Positions 16,935 through 25,388 of a stretch of 59,199 nt of DNA are shown here, piece by piece. The notes beneath the pieces are model-generated. The model was given only the letters and a program-made list of their open reading frames with translations. It was not told the DNA's origin and searched no databases. Source of the DNA: Paludibacter sp. (GTDB taxonomy: Bacteria > Bacteroidota > Bacteroidia > Bacteroidales > Paludibacteraceae); the NCBI GenBank assembly GCA_023666945.1, contig JAMPAY010000003.1:1-59199 (forward strand). Reading direction: 5' to 3'. The position numbers were made by a program, and so were the translations under genes. Positions within the stretch are counted from its first letter, which is position 1, and the number at the start of each line of letters is the position of its first letter.

Positions 16935-16965
16935 CAAAGGTACAACATCTTTCCCAAATACACAA
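16935..16965 (-). promoter_or_regulatory. Promoter of tRNA-Arg
   Basis: Minus strand TTG (16965-16963), a 20-bp spacer and TACCTTTG (16942-16935) match the Bacteroidetes promoter; the tRNA 5' end is 34 bp downstream. Confidence 0.72.
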
Positions 16966-17089
16966 CCCCTCACCAATTTATGGCAGGTCAACAACAGATT
17001 TACTCAAGGGCATCCACATAAATAAAGACAGCATCAGGTAATGGGTATTTTTGCGAAATTGCACAAATACTCGAGCATGACAAAATGAT

Positions 17090-17133
17090 ATCTCGTTACG
17101 ATCTCGTTATGATCTCGTTACGGTCTCGTAATG
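17090..17133 (+). repeat. 11-bp tandem repeat, copy 2 (four units)
   Basis: Four consecutive 11-bp units: ATCTCGTTACG, ATCTCGTTATG, ATCTCGTTACG and GTCTCGTAATG. They belong to the family also found at 105-137 and 33896-33928. Blocks further downstream (CAAATGTCGTGGTTT at 17190-17204 and TATCAGTCGTTAA at 17267-17279) recur in the same order and at similar spacing after the 33.9 kb copy. Besides these blocks, 17134-17400 shows no gene and no confident promoter before the htrA start. Confidence 0.78.
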
Positions 17134-17400
17134 ATATGCTATAGCTGATTTCATTAAAGGTGTAAGCATACGGTGCTACACAAGAAAGACAAATGTCGTG
17201 GTTTCATGAAACCTAATATCATTTAGATACGCACTATAAGACAAACTCAATTGGAGCACCAATAAGTATCAGTCGTTAACCTTTCCGGAAAAGGTATGGA
17301 ATCGACATGCTATTTACCAGCATCCCTACTCCGGCCTATCAGAGTTTGGCACAAACTTTGTAATTCTCCACTAAAAAACAACCCAAAACCACATACGATT

Positions 17401-18891
17401 ATGAAAAAGTTTTTTCAATACTGCATTATTGCAGTTATCATCTGTGCACTCAGTGCCGTTACATCTGTATTAACCCTGAAAAGTATTCGTACCGACAGCC
17501 ATCTTCAGACATGGGCTAACAGCGACTCTGTAGCACAAACCTTACCTGCTGCATACGGAAAATTTGTCAATCTGCCGGAAGCAGGCGAAACCGATTTTAC
17601 AGTAGCCGCCGAATTGTCGGTAGGTGCTGTGGTACACGTAAAAACCACCATAGCCGCCCCAAGAGAAGCCTATTCGTCAGACCCTTTTTTCGAGTTCTTC
17701 TTCGGTCGCCCTCAGCAACAACGTGAAGTACCCGATCAGATGGCATCAGGTTCGGGTGTGATTATCTCAACAGACGGCTATATCGTAACCAACAATCATG
17801 TTATTAAAGACGCCAAAAGTATTGAAGTTGTACTGAACGACAAACGCTCTTTTGTGGCCGAACTTATAGGCACAGATCCCAACACAGACATTGCACTCTT
17901 GAAAATAGATGCTCACGACCTACCGGTTATCATTATGGGCAATTCCGACAATTTACGTGTAGGAGAATGGGTATTGGCCGTTGGCAATCCTTTCAATCTG
18001 ACTTCGACCGTAACCGCCGGCATCGTAAGCGCAAAAGCCCGCAACATCAACATATTGGACTCGGAAATGAAGATTGAATCGTTCATCCAGACCGATGCCG
18101 CTGTCAATCCCGGTAACTCAGGAGGTGCTTTGGTAAATACACGCGGAGAATTGGTAGGAATAAACACAGCCATCGCCTCACGAACAGGATCTTATAGCGG
18201 ATATTCTTTTGCCGTACCAACCAGTATCGTACAAAAAGTAGTAGCCGACTTGAAACAATACGGCATTGTACAACGCGCTATTTTAGGGGTACAAATACAA
18301 GACATAACTTCCGAATTGAAAGCAGAAAAACATCTGACCACCCTTCAGGGTGCTTATATTGCCAACGTTATTGACAACGGAGCCGCCGACAAAGCCGGTA
18401 TAAAAGCAGGAGATGTGGTTATCAGCATAGGAAACGCAGCCGTCAAATCGACTACCGATTTGCAGGAGTTGGTAGGTCGTCATCGCCCCGGTGATATTAT
18501 TGAAGTGGGATTACTACGCAACGGTAAGCAAATGACTTTCCGTGTAGAACTTACGAACAAGAGCGGCGGCACCGGTCTGATAGAAAAAACACAAGATTTA
18601 CGTATGCTCGGAGCACAATTCAAAGAAGTGAGTCCGCAATTGAAACAAAAATTAGGCATTACATACGGTCTGCAGATAGCAGGTTTAAAGAAAGGTAAAT
18701 TAAGCAGTGCCGGCATTCCTGAGAATTTCATCATCTTGAAAGTAAACAATCGTGCCATACGCACCGAAGAGGATTTGCAGGAGGTATTAACCACTGCCTT
18801 ACAAGCCAATGAACAAGACAAGGTATTGTTTCTTGCCGGCATTACTCCTACCGGGAAAGTGGCTTATTATGCAATAAATTTATCAGAATAG
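17401..18891 (+). CDS. HtrA/DegQ-type periplasmic serine protease
   Basis: 496 residues from the ATG at 17401; a 35-codon upstream extension is unlikely because 17401 starts a good signal/anchor (KKFFQYCIIAVIICALSAVTSV). The trypsin-like domain has the full triad: His133 (TNNHVIKD), Asp163 (NTDIALLKID) and Ser240 (NPGNSGGAL). Two PDZ domains follow (about 285-380 and 400-490). HtrA proteins degrade or chaperone misfolded envelope proteins. It is flanked by a repeat-bearing intergenic region upstream and the sigma factor downstream. DegP versus DegQ cannot be told apart by eye. Family assignment is secure. Confidence 0.93.
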   Translation: MKKFFQYCIIAVIICALSAVTSVLTLKSIRTDSHLQTWANSDSVAQTLPAAYGKFVNLPEAGETDFTVAAELSVGAVVHVKTTIAAPREAYSSDPFFEFFFGRPQQQREVPDQMASGSGVIISTDGYIVTNNHVIKDAKSIEVVLNDKRSFVAELIGTDPNTDIALLKIDAHDLPVIIMGNSDNLRVGEWVLAVGNPFNLTSTVTAGIVSAKARNINILDSEMKIESFIQTDAAVNPGNSGGALVNTRGELVGINTAIASRTGSYSGYSFAVPTSIVQKVVADLKQYGIVQRAILGVQIQDITSELKAEKHLTTLQGAYIANVIDNGAADKAGIKAGDVVISIGNAAVKSTTDLQELVGRHRPGDIIEVGLLRNGKQMTFRVELTNKSGGTGLIEKTQDLRMLGAQFKEVSPQLKQKLGITYGLQIAGLKKGKLSSAGIPENFIILKVNNRAIRTEEDLQEVLTTALQANEQDKVLFLAGITPTGKVAYYAINLSE

Positions 18892-18910
18892 TCATAAAAA
18901 CCTATTTACA

Positions 18911-18942
18911 TTTGCGACATTCAAGAAAATATTGTACCTTTG
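18911..18942 (+). promoter_or_regulatory. Promoter of the primary sigma factor gene
   Basis: TTTG (18911-18914), a 20-bp spacer and TACCTTTG (18935-18942) give an excellent Bacteroidetes promoter, 67 bp before the rpoD start. Confidence 0.8.
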
Positions 18943-19009
18943 CACGCTAATTTTGCGGAGTATATGCTCCGTTTTATATGTCGATTGGACAATATTTTAG
19001 AGCAATCCT

Positions 19010-19870
19010 ATGAGACAACTTAAAATCACAAAATCGATAACCAATCGCGAAAGTGCTTCGTTAGACAAGTATTTGCAAGAGATTGGACGCGAGGAACTTA
19101 TTTCTGTTGAAGAGGAAGTTGAATTGGCAGGACGCATCCGCAACGGCGATCGTGCGGCATTAGAGAAACTGACACGTGCCAACTTGCGTTTCGTTGTTTC
19201 CGTAGCGAAACAATATCAGAACCAAGGACTAAGTCTTCCCGACTTGATTAACGAGGGTAATTTAGGGCTCATCAAAGCCGCTGAGAAATTTGACGAAACG
19301 AGAGGGTTTAAGTTTATTTCGTATGCCGTTTGGTGGATTCGCCAAGCCATCCTGCAAGCATTGGCAGAACAATCGCGTATTGTGCGGTTACCGCTTAACC
19401 AAGTAGGGTCGCTCAACAAGATCAACAAAGCCTTTTCTCGTTTTGAGCAAGCCAACGAGCGCAAACCCTCTGCGGAAGAATTGGCAGACGAATTGGACAT
19501 CCCCGTAGATAAGATTGCCGACACCTTGAAGATGTCGGGACGTCATGTAAGTGTAGACGCTCCCTTTGTTGAGGGCGAAGACAACAGCCTTATCGATGTA
19601 ATGATGAACGAAGATTCCCCCAATGCCGACCGCGGTCTGATTAACGAATCGCTTTCGAAAGAAATTGACCGTGCTCTTGCCACACTAACAGACCGAGAGG
19701 CTGAAATCATCCGCAAATTCTTCGGCATAGGTGTACCGGAAATGACCTTGGAAGAGATTGGTGATGAGTTCGGTCTTACCCGTGAACGTGTTCGACAAAT
19801 CAAAGAGAAGGCTATTCGTCGTTTGCGCAGTAACAACCGCAATAAATTGCTAAAAACCTACTTGGGATAA
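19010..19870 (+). CDS. rpoD: Primary RNA polymerase sigma factor (RpoD/SigA type)
   Basis: 286 residues, the short form typical of Bacteroidetes, lacking region 1.1 and the non-conserved insert. Region 1.2 is at the start ([24 protein letters not shown]), region 2 has [17 protein letters not shown] and [25 protein letters not shown], with the -10-recognising [14 protein letters not shown], and region 4.2 ends [20 protein letters not shown]. It directs RNA polymerase to TTG-N19/20-TAnnTTTG promoters, which fits the promoters found throughout this window and its own promoter. It is followed by a clear terminator. Confidence 0.95.
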   Translation: MRQLKITKSITNRESASLDKYLQEIGREELISVEEEVELAGRIRNGDRAALEKLTRANLRFVVSVAKQYQNQGLSLPDLINEGNLGLIKAAEKFDETRGFKFISYAVWWIRQAILQALAEQSRIVRLPLNQVGSLNKINKAFSRFEQANERKPSAEELADELDIPVDKIADTLKMSGRHVSVDAPFVEGEDNSLIDVMMNEDSPNADRGLINESLSKEIDRALATLTDREAEIIRKFFGIGVPEMTLEEIGDEFGLTRERVRQIKEKAIRRLRSNNRNKLLKTYLG

Positions 19871-19911
19871 GTAGCAAATACTATACATAATCGATAAATT
19901 ATTGTTGGTGA

Positions 19912-19946
19912 GAGGACTTTGCAATTTTCGCAAAGTCTTCTTTTTT
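19912..19946 (+). terminator. Intrinsic terminator of rpoD
   Basis: GAGGACTTTGC (19912-19922) pairs with GCAAAGTCTTC (19930-19940; one G-T pair) around a 7-nt loop, followed directly by six T (19941-19946). Confidence 0.85.
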
Positions 19947-19976
19947 CGTATTTTTTGACTATTACGCTCAGAAAAA

Positions 19977-20007
19977 TTGTATGTATAAAAAAAAAACGCT
20001 ATCTTTG
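19977..20007 (+). promoter_or_regulatory. Promoter of the beta-barrel gene
   Basis: TTG (19977-19979), a 20-bp spacer and TATCTTTG (20000-20007) lie 19 bp before the ATG at 20027. The leader would be very short, and this placement rules out the longer ORF reading from 19919. Confidence 0.78.
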
Positions 20008-20026
20008 CGGCACAATATGTAATTGT

Positions 20027-20833
20027 ATGAAGAGTCGCAGATTATTTCTTGGTTTATTGATTGTAGGTTCCATGGTATTTCCTGCCGTTACTCATGCGGC
20101 CAATCCTTCGCAGCGCGATAAAAAAGAGGTAGTATGGACCAAAAAAGCCAACAAACGCACCGGTTTGTACACAAAACAAAACAGTGCCATTGCTAACGGA
20201 TTAACCCTTTCGTTTAATGCTTTATACTACTACGGTGACGTAGACTTGAACGGTATAGCCATGAACGGAGGCTTTCAAACCCAAAATGTAACCTTTGGCG
20301 GCGCTGCTGCATTTGCCTATACGATGCCGGCAGGGAAACATACCAATTGGCGTTTTGCCATTTCGGCAGGGGCTCTGAAGGGCGATAACAGCCATGCCTA
20401 TCCCGATCATTACCGCAAATTCAACTCCGTGTTTGGAGAGGCTTCGGTAGGTGTGGAATGGTATCCGTTTTCTCAAGCAGGTTTCTATCTGTACGGAGGT
20501 ATAGCCCTTACTTACAGCCACATAAAATACGATTTTATGAGTGCCAAGGGTAATGCCAACAGCATTCTTCCCATGATTCCGTTGGAGATTGGTTACGATT
20601 TCAAGTTGGGACGAAGTTGGGGACTTAAAATTAACGTTGCCGCTCACCAAGGATTGTTGGATACTCCTCATTGCAATTTGGACGCCTACCCTATGGAGTC
20701 ATCGCAAAACCAAAACGGAGTTAGTTTCGGTCGCGGCGGAGGCAACAAATGGGCCGATGGTTTCTTCCAAATAGGATTGAGTTTGACTTATCGTTGGCAC
20801 AACTGCGAAGCATGTCGTCTTTATAAATGGTAA
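20027..20833 (+). CDS. Outer-membrane beta-barrel protein of unknown function
   Basis: 268 residues with a signal peptide (KSRRLFLGLLIVGSMVFPAVTHA). The ATG at 20027 is chosen because the promoter ends at 20007. The mature part has alternating aromatic/glycine strands (LTLSFNALYYYGDVD, FGEASVGVEWYPFS, GFYLYGGIALTYSHIKYDF, FFQIGLSLTYRW), the look of an 8-stranded OmpW/PorT/DUF6089-like barrel. The closing stretch, with two Cys (HNCEACRLYKW), is unusual for a barrel end. No catalytic motif is seen, and function is unknown. It is monocistronic by its own promoter, and is followed after 42 bp by the HD-domain gene. Confidence 0.72.
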   Translation: MKSRRLFLGLLIVGSMVFPAVTHAANPSQRDKKEVVWTKKANKRTGLYTKQNSAIANGLTLSFNALYYYGDVDLNGIAMNGGFQTQNVTFGGAAAFAYTMPAGKHTNWRFAISAGALKGDNSHAYPDHYRKFNSVFGEASVGVEWYPFSQAGFYLYGGIALTYSHIKYDFMSAKGNANSILPMIPLEIGYDFKLGRSWGLKINVAAHQGLLDTPHCNLDAYPMESSQNQNGVSFGRGGGNKWADGFFQIGLSLTYRWHNCEACRLYKW

Positions 20834-20875
20834 TCGCTCCCCTGTGAGCATCTAACGCATAGTCTGTTTGAAGTT

Positions 20876-22099
20876 TTGCCGAATAAGCGTAAGATAATCA
20901 ACGACCCTGTCTTCGGGTTTATAACCATTCCGAACGACTTCCTTTACGACTTGTTGCAACATCCGTATGTGCAACGCTTGAATCGTATTCGCCAATTGGG
21001 GATGAGTTATACCGTCTATCCCGGGGCGATGCACACACGTTTTCTACATTCGTTGGGAGCATTCCATTTGATGCAGGAAGCCATTGCCTGTCTGCGCATG
21101 AAAGGCATTTCCGTATCGCACGAAGAAGGTAATGCCGTTATGGCTGCCATCCTGCTGCACGACATCGGTCACGGTCCATTCTCTCATGTATTGGAGCATA
21201 CATTAGTACAAGGTATTTCGCACGAAGACATATCGTTGCTGATGATGCAACACATCAACAATGAAACCGAGGGACTGCTCAACGATGCCATACACATCTT
21301 CAGGGACGAGTTTCCCCGCCATTTCTTGCACCAAATGATTTCATCGCAATTAGACATGGATCGTTTGGATTATTTATGTCGCGATTCGTTCTTCTGCGGA
21401 GTAAACGAAGGCACCGTGGCATCGGCACGTATTTTGAAAATACTCAACGTGGCCGACGACAAATTGGTTATTGAAGCAAAAGGAATTTATTCCATCGAAA
21501 AATTTCTGGTAGCACGCAGATTGATGTATTGGCAGGTATATCTACACAAAACCTCAGTTGCTGCCGAACAGATGCTTATCAACATCTTGCTACGCGCCAA
21601 ACAACTGACACGACAAGGTTGCAACTTGTTTTCCACTCCTGCATTGCAATGGTTCTTGCAAAACGATGTGACAGCATCCGATTTCCGCAATAACCCCGAT
21701 ACGCTACAGCAGTATGCGTTATTAGACGACTCCGATCTATTATCTGCCATCAAGGCATGGAGCAACACACAAGACATCATATTATCCACACTCTGCCGTG
21801 CCTTTACCAACCGCCAACTTTTCAAGGTAGAAGTCATGCCCAACCCCATAGCCGATAACACTCTTGAGGCTATGCAAGAACGCTATATTCACAAATTTAA
21901 CATAACACCCGAAGAAACACAGTTTTTTTGCGGCATACACTCGGTGTCTACCGATACTTATTCTGCCAAAGACGATTCGATAGGTATCCTGTATAAAGAC
22001 GGAACCATTAAAGATATTGCAGACGCATCAGATATGCTCAACATACAAGTCCTTCCCAAACGAGTAGAAAAACATTATATGTTCTACTATAAATTATAG
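20876..22099 (+). CDS. HD-domain phosphohydrolase
   Basis: 407 residues. The only reasonable start is TTG at 20876, giving PNKRKIINDPVFGFITIP; IINDPVFGF is the usual N-terminus of this family, and no in-frame ATG precedes it. The HD metal site is intact: TRFLHSLGAFH (His), LLHDIGHGPFSH (His-Asp) and SSQLDMDRLDYLCRD (Asp). Relatives hydrolyse dNTPs or other nucleotides (SAMHD1/dGTPase-like), but the substrate here is not known. It ends 24 bp before lpxD and may be co-transcribed with it. Confidence 0.86.
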   Translation: MPNKRKIINDPVFGFITIPNDFLYDLLQHPYVQRLNRIRQLGMSYTVYPGAMHTRFLHSLGAFHLMQEAIACLRMKGISVSHEEGNAVMAAILLHDIGHGPFSHVLEHTLVQGISHEDISLLMMQHINNETEGLLNDAIHIFRDEFPRHFLHQMISSQLDMDRLDYLCRDSFFCGVNEGTVASARILKILNVADDKLVIEAKGIYSIEKFLVARRLMYWQVYLHKTSVAAEQMLINILLRAKQLTRQGCNLFSTPALQWFLQNDVTASDFRNNPDTLQQYALLDDSDLLSAIKAWSNTQDIILSTLCRAFTNRQLFKVEVMPNPIADNTLEAMQERYIHKFNITPEETQFFCGIHSVSTDTYSAKDDSIGILYKDGTIKDIADASDMLNIQVLPKRVEKHYMFYYKL

Positions 22100-22123
22100 T
22101 AAGGCATTATTATAGTTAGAATT

Positions 22124-23152
22124 ATGAACTTTACTGCAGAACAAATAGCCGAATTCTTGCAAGGCACGCTCATTGGCAACAAAGATGTTACCGTAAGCGA
22201 CGTCAGCAAAATAGAAGAAGGACAAGAAGGCACACTATGCTTTGTGGGCGACCAAAAGTATGTACGCTATCTTGCACAAACCAAAGCAAGTATCGTACTC
22301 ATGTCGCGTTCCATCACCTACGAAGGGCCTACCGATGCCACTATCATATTGGTTGACAATGCTCGGGCTGCAATGGCACAGTTGCTCGATTTAGTATCGG
22401 AAGTCCTCTTCCCGCGCAAGAAAGGCATAGAGCAACCCTGCTTCATTCCACAAGGAATCACTATTCCGGAAGATGCGTACATAGGAGCATTTTCCTATAT
22501 CGGACAAAACGTTTCTTTAGGCAAAGGGGTGCAAATATACCCACAGACTTATATAGGCGACAATGTAACGATTGGCGACAATACCATTATCTACGCCGGA
22601 GTAAAAATCTATGCACATTGCATCGTTGGAAATAATTGCATCGTACATTCAGGAGTCGTTATCGGAGCAGACGGATTCGGATTCGAACCCGACGCACAAG
22701 GCATTTATCGGAAAGTACCCCAAATAGGAAACGTTATCATCGAAGACGATATCGAAATAGGTGCCAACACAACCATCGATCGCGCCATGATGGGAAGCAC
22801 CGTAATACGCCGCAATGCCAAGTTGGATAATCTCGTACAAATTGCTCATAATGTAGAAGTAGGAGAATCTACCGTTTGCTGCGCACAAGTGGGAATAGCA
22901 GGCTCTACCAAAATAGGCAAACATTGCATCTTGGCAGGACAAACAGGCGTGGCAGGACACATCCAGATTGCCGACCAATGTATCTTCGGAGCACAATCGG
23001 GAGTAGCCAATACCGTCAAACAACCCGGCATGTATCAAGGCTATCCCGCAATACCTGCCGCACGATTCCGCAGATCGGCAGTCGTATACAAAAACTTAAA
23101 CGAATTGCAGAACAAGGTCTACGAGTTGCAAAAACAACTCAACGATAAATAA
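22124..23152 (+). CDS. lpxD: UDP-3-O-(3-hydroxyacyl)glucosamine N-acyltransferase LpxD
   Basis: 342-residue left-handed beta-helix acyltransferase that adds the second acyl chain in lipid A synthesis, after LpxC. The N-terminal uridine-binding domain (1-100) is followed by hexapeptide repeats (about 108-310). [10 protein letters not shown] and [12 protein letters not shown] are LpxD landmarks, and the catalytic His lies in [14 protein letters not shown]. The C-terminal helix ([18 protein letters not shown]) is the typical coiled tail. It is followed at 15 bp by lpxC-fabZ, then lpxA: the usual Bacteroidetes lipid A operon. Confidence 0.95.
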   Translation: MNFTAEQIAEFLQGTLIGNKDVTVSDVSKIEEGQEGTLCFVGDQKYVRYLAQTKASIVLMSRSITYEGPTDATIILVDNARAAMAQLLDLVSEVLFPRKKGIEQPCFIPQGITIPEDAYIGAFSYIGQNVSLGKGVQIYPQTYIGDNVTIGDNTIIYAGVKIYAHCIVGNNCIVHSGVVIGADGFGFEPDAQGIYRKVPQIGNVIIEDDIEIGANTTIDRAMMGSTVIRRNAKLDNLVQIAHNVEVGESTVCCAQVGIAGSTKIGKHCILAGQTGVAGHIQIADQCIFGAQSGVANTVKQPGMYQGYPAIPAARFRRSAVVYKNLNELQNKVYELQKQLNDK

Positions 23153-23167
23153 AACAACTGACATCTC

Positions 23168-24547
23168 ATGAAACAGAATACACTGAAAGATTCTTTCTCT
23201 TTCTCAGGCAAAGGATTACATACAGGGCTCAATATCAATGCCGTATTCTTGCCCGCACCCGAGAACACCGGTATACGCATCTGTCGTGTCGATTTACCGG
23301 AAAAACCATGTTACCAAGCAACTGCCGAATATGTTTCCGCCACCGAACGAGGTACCGTTCTACAAAACGGTGAGTGGAAAATCTCTACAGTAGAACACGC
23401 ACTTTCTGCATTATATGCAATGGGAGTGGACAACTGCCTCATTGAAGTAGATGCTCCGGAAATGCCCATATTGGACGGAAGTGCCAAATATTTCACAGAA
23501 GCCATACAACGGGTCGGATTGCAAGAACAAGACGCCGAACAAAATATCTTTGTCGTACGACGCAAAATGGTATTCGAAAATCAAGAAACAGGCAGCAAAA
23601 TCGTCCTATTGCCCGACGACGAATATAGCGTAGACGTACATATCGGTTTCCCCTCTGAAGTCCTCAAAAACCAATTCGCATCCTTAGAGTCGCTTAACGA
23701 CTACCCGGCAGAAATAGCCCCGGCACGCACTTTCTGCTTCCTGCGAGAAGTACAATTCTTGTTGGGAAAAGGACTTATCAAAGGAGGAGACCTGCAAAAC
23801 GCAGTCGTCATCTACGACCAACCCATGCCGCAAAACGATTTCGACATATTGGCAGAACAACTCGGACAACCCAAACAAAATGCCGACAAACTCGGATACC
23901 TCTGCCAACTCAATTACGATAACGAACCTGCGCGACACAAACTTTTAGACCTCATCGGAGACCTCTCACTGCTCGGATGCCGCATACAAGGAAAAATCAT
24001 CGCTACACGACCCGGACACACAAGCAATACACTCTTCTGCAAACAACTACGCAAAGAAATCAAACGCTCTGATGTGCTCCCGCCTATGCATATCGACCCC
24101 ACACATCCACTGATGGAAAACAAAGACATTGCCAAACTTCTACCACACCGATACCCCATGCTGCTGGTCGACAAAGTGCTGGCTATGAACCCCAACACCA
24201 TCGTGGCAATGAAAAACTTCACACTCAACGAACCCTTCTTCCAAGGACACTTCCCCGGAGAACCTATCGTACCCGGAGTTTTGCTACTCGAAGCAATGGC
24301 ACAAGTAGGAGGAATACTCGTACTGCACAACAAAGAAGACGCATCCAAATACTCCACCTACTTCATGAAAATCGATAAAGCCAAATTCCGTCAAAAAGTA
24401 GTACCCGGAGATACTATCATATTCCGACTCGAAATGATCGGACCCATACGAAGAGGTATCATCACCATGCAAGGATATAGCTTCGTGGGAGATAAAGTCG
24501 TCGCAGAAGCCGAACTTACAGCACAAGTAATCAAAAACAAAGACTAA
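23168..24547 (+). CDS. lpxC/fabZ: Bifunctional LpxC deacetylase / FabZ dehydratase
   Basis: 459 residues joining two enzymes. Residues 1-305 are LpxC, the zinc deacetylase that commits UDP-acyl-GlcNAc to lipid A: SFSGKGLHTG (11-20), zinc ligands His77 (VEHALSA), His257 and Asp261 (HKLLD), and His284 (GHTSN). Residues 315-459 are FabZ, 3-hydroxyacyl-ACP dehydratase: LLPHRYPMLLVDKV, His361 (QGHFPGEP) and Glu375 (LLLEAMAQVGG). The fusion is a known Bacteroidetes arrangement, linking acyl supply and lipid A synthesis. From here on the plus strand becomes A+C rich and third codon positions are mostly A or C. Confidence 0.96.
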   Translation: MKQNTLKDSFSFSGKGLHTGLNINAVFLPAPENTGIRICRVDLPEKPCYQATAEYVSATERGTVLQNGEWKISTVEHALSALYAMGVDNCLIEVDAPEMPILDGSAKYFTEAIQRVGLQEQDAEQNIFVVRRKMVFENQETGSKIVLLPDDEYSVDVHIGFPSEVLKNQFASLESLNDYPAEIAPARTFCFLREVQFLLGKGLIKGGDLQNAVVIYDQPMPQNDFDILAEQLGQPKQNADKLGYLCQLNYDNEPARHKLLDLIGDLSLLGCRIQGKIIATRPGHTSNTLFCKQLRKEIKRSDVLPPMHIDPTHPLMENKDIAKLLPHRYPMLLVDKVLAMNPNTIVAMKNFTLNEPFFQGHFPGEPIVPGVLLLEAMAQVGGILVLHNKEDASKYSTYFMKIDKAKFRQKVVPGDTIIFRLEMIGPIRRGIITMQGYSFVGDKVVAEAELTAQVIKNKD

Positions 24548-24569
24548 TATTTTAATATATACACGCATA

Positions 24570-25349
24570 ATGAGACAACCGTTAGCATATATACACCCCG
24601 ATGCAAAAATCGCTTCAAGCGTAGTCATCGACCCGTTCGTTTGCATCGATAAAAATGTAGAAATAGGAGAAGGCACACGCATCGGATCCAACGTAACCAT
24701 CTGCGAAGGAGTACGAATCGGCAAAAATTGCACCATCTTCCCCGGAGCCGTCATCGGAGCCATACCGCAAGACCTCAAATTCAAAGGAGAAGACACCATG
24801 GTATATATCGGCGACAACACCACCATACGAGAATGCGTCACCATACACCGTGGAACCGCATCAAAAGGAAAAACCATCGTCGGAAACAACTGCCTTATCA
24901 TGGCATACTGCCACGTGGCACACGATTGCTTCGTCGGTAACAATGTCATCATGTCCAACTGTACACAACTCGCAGGAGAAGTCGTAGTCGGAGACTACGC
25001 CGTCATCGGAGGAGGAACACTCGTACACCAATTCACACACATCGGGGCACACGTCATGATACAAGGAGGCTCACGAATCAACAAAGACGTTCCACCATAC
25101 ATCACCGCCGCAAGAGAACCTATACAATACTGCGGAGTCAACTCCATCGGACTAAGAAGACGAGGATTCACCAACGAACAAATCAGAAGCATACAAGAAA
25201 CATACAAACTCATCTTCCAACCCGGACTCAATACATCACAAGCACTCGCTAAAGTAGAAATCGACCTACCCGGATCAAACGAAAGAGACGAAATCATACT
25301 CTTCATCAGAAACTCACCCAGAGGAATACTCAAAGGATATCTCGACTAA
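24570..25349 (+). CDS. lpxA: UDP-N-acetylglucosamine acyltransferase LpxA
   Basis: 259-residue left-handed beta-helix enzyme catalysing the first acylation of UDP-GlcNAc in lipid A synthesis. Hexapeptide repeats run from the N-terminus (YIHPDAKIASSVVIDPFV). AVIGAIPQDLKF is the LpxA signature, MAYCHVAHDCFVGN contains the catalytic His, and GGSRINKDVPPYITA and the GLRRRGF segment begin the C-terminal helical part. It ends the lpxD-lpxC/fabZ-lpxA run, 22 bp after lpxC/fabZ. Codon third positions are strongly A/C, like its downstream neighbours. Confidence 0.95.
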   Translation: MRQPLAYIHPDAKIASSVVIDPFVCIDKNVEIGEGTRIGSNVTICEGVRIGKNCTIFPGAVIGAIPQDLKFKGEDTMVYIGDNTTIRECVTIHRGTASKGKTIVGNNCLIMAYCHVAHDCFVGNNVIMSNCTQLAGEVVVGDYAVIGGGTLVHQFTHIGAHVMIQGGSRINKDVPPYITAAREPIQYCGVNSIGLRRRGFTNEQIRSIQETYKLIFQPGLNTSQALAKVEIDLPGSNERDEIILFIRNSPRGILKGYLD

Positions 25350-25388
25350 TACAACCAAAACACAACAACCACACAATTCGCTACCATT

